Assembly: GCA_905233595.1 (NCBI GenBank)
Contig: CAJOFI010000226.1
Coordinates: 1 to 5,171 of the forward strand
From: an uncultured Oscillospiraceae bacterium
GTDB taxonomy: Bacteria > Bacillota > Clostridia > Oscillospirales > Oscillospiraceae
Reading direction: 5' to 3'
Length of the DNA stretch: 5,171 nucleotides
The notes under the pieces are model-generated. The model made no database searches and was not told the DNA's origin. It saw nothing but the letters and a program-made list of their open reading frames with translations. Shown here piece by piece: positions 4,563-5,171 of the stretch; the first letter of the stretch is position 1, and the number at the start of each line of letters is the position of its first letter. The position numbers were made by a program, and so were the translations under genes.

Positions 4563-5171
4563 GCAAGAGAACAGGTGTTCAATTTCGCGGCGGGGCCGAG
4601 TGTCCTGCCGACGGGCGCGCTGGAGCGCGCAAAGGCGGATTTGCTCGATTATCACGGCTGCGGTATGTCCGTGATGGAGATGAGCCACCGAAGTCCCCTG
4701 TTCCAGGAGATCTTTGATTCCACGAAGCGGAAGCTCAGGGACGCGCTGCGCGTGCCCGACACGCACGAGATCCTGTTTTTGCAGGGCGGGGCGACGCTGC
4801 AGTTCGCGGCCATCCCGATGAACCTGCTCGAGGGCGGCAGCGCCGACTACGCCGTGACCGGGAACTTCTCCGGCAAGGCGGCGAAGGAGGCGGCAAAGTA
4901 CGGCAGCGTGCACGTCGCGGCGGACACCGGCGCGACCGGGCATGACCGCATCCCGGCGCAGGCGGAGCTTGCGCTCAGTGCCGACGCGAAGTACTTTTAC
5001 TACTGCGCGAACAACACGATCTACGGAACCGAGTGGCAGTATGTGCCGAAAACGACGGCGCCCCTCGTGTGCGATATGTCCTCCGACATCCTCTCCAAGC
5101 CCGTGGACGTGAGCCGCTACGGCCTCATCTACGCCGGGGCGCAGAAGAACATGAGCCCCGCGGGGCTCACC
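4560..5171 (+). CDS. serC: Phosphoserine aminotransferase SerC, N-terminal 204 residues
   Basis: This PLP enzyme transfers the amino group of glutamate to 3-phosphohydroxypyruvate, giving O-phosphoserine in serine biosynthesis; many homologues also serve vitamin B6 synthesis. The frame is open to the right edge, so about the last 150 residues of a usual 360 are missing. Visible marks are F-N-F-A-A-G-P-S-V-L-P (7-17), M-S-V-M-E-M-S-H-R-S (36-45) with the substrate-phosphate arginine R44, F-L-Q-G-G-A-T (73-79) for the PLP phosphate, A-N-N-T-I-Y-G-T-E (150-158), C-D-M-S-S-D (171-176) with the PLP-ring aspartate D172, and Y-A-G-A-Q-K-N (191-197) with K196 as the PLP lysine. The TTG start is chosen from the Shine-Dalgarno six bases upstream and the family's N-terminus. 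It follows mtaB on the same strand by 60 bp but has its own consensus promoter. In clostridia serC is often followed by serA, which would lie beyond the window. Confidence 0.95.
   Translation, partial: MAREQVFNFAAGPSVLPTGALERAKADLLDYHGCGMSVMEMSHRSPLFQEIFDSTKRKLRDALRVPDTHEILFLQGGATLQFAAIPMNLLEGGSADYAVTGNFSGKAAKEAAKYGSVHVAADTGATGHDRIPAQAELALSADAKYFYYCANNTIYGTEWQYVPKTTAPLVCDMSSDILSKPVDVSRYGLIYAGAQKNMSPAGLT

Noticed and set aside
3897..4943. Minus-strand open frame of 348 codons spanning the mtaB-serC junction
   Set aside because: It is antisense to two well-supported genes and to a consensus promoter, is rich in R, A, H and G, and has no family motif.

Overview
The window looks like chromosomal DNA from a high-GC member of the Firmicutes, most likely a clostridial gut lineage such as Oscillospiraceae/Ruminococcaceae. 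This is an inference from clostridial-type proteins, GC-rich codon use, purine-rich Shine-Dalgarno sites, two promoters of sigma-A type and AT-rich palindromic intergenic repeats. No taxonomic marker gene is present. All five genes are ordinary housekeeping or membrane functions. I found no phage, transposase, CRISPR, toxin-antitoxin or defence gene, and no RNA gene.

Layout from left to right: (1) positions 1-216, minus strand, the N-terminus of a secreted D-Ala-D-Ala carboxypeptidase (peptidase S11), cut by the window edge just after its SxxK active-site motif. (2) 217-557, a 341-bp divergent intergenic region with a pair of DnaA-box-like sequences and a good sigma-A promoter for the next gene. 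(3) 558-1790, plus strand, an AI-2E family (PerM-like) membrane protein that may lack a short conserved segment. (4) 1791-1840, a convergent intergenic gap filled by a 16-bp hairpin built from heptad repeats. (5) 1841-2971, minus strand, a NifS/IscS-type cysteine desulfurase. (6) 2972-3215, a divergent intergenic region holding a composite palindromic element, including a perfect 35-bp palindrome. (7) 3216-4499, plus strand, MtaB, the tRNA ms2t6A methylthiotransferase. (8) from 4560 to the right edge, plus strand, SerC, phosphoserine aminotransferase, starting at TTG and driven by a full-consensus promoter whose -35 box overlaps the mtaB stop codon.

Functional links: cysteine desulfurase supplies persulfide sulfur, and MtaB consumes sulfur and carries Fe-S clusters, so their divergent placement around a shared palindromic spacer is biologically sensible. 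SerC makes phosphoserine, the precursor of serine and so of cysteine, the desulfurase substrate. This gives a loose serine-cysteine-sulfur-tRNA theme, but separate promoters and opposite strands argue against a single operon. The most interesting unexplained material is the intergenic DNA on both sides of the desulfurase gene.
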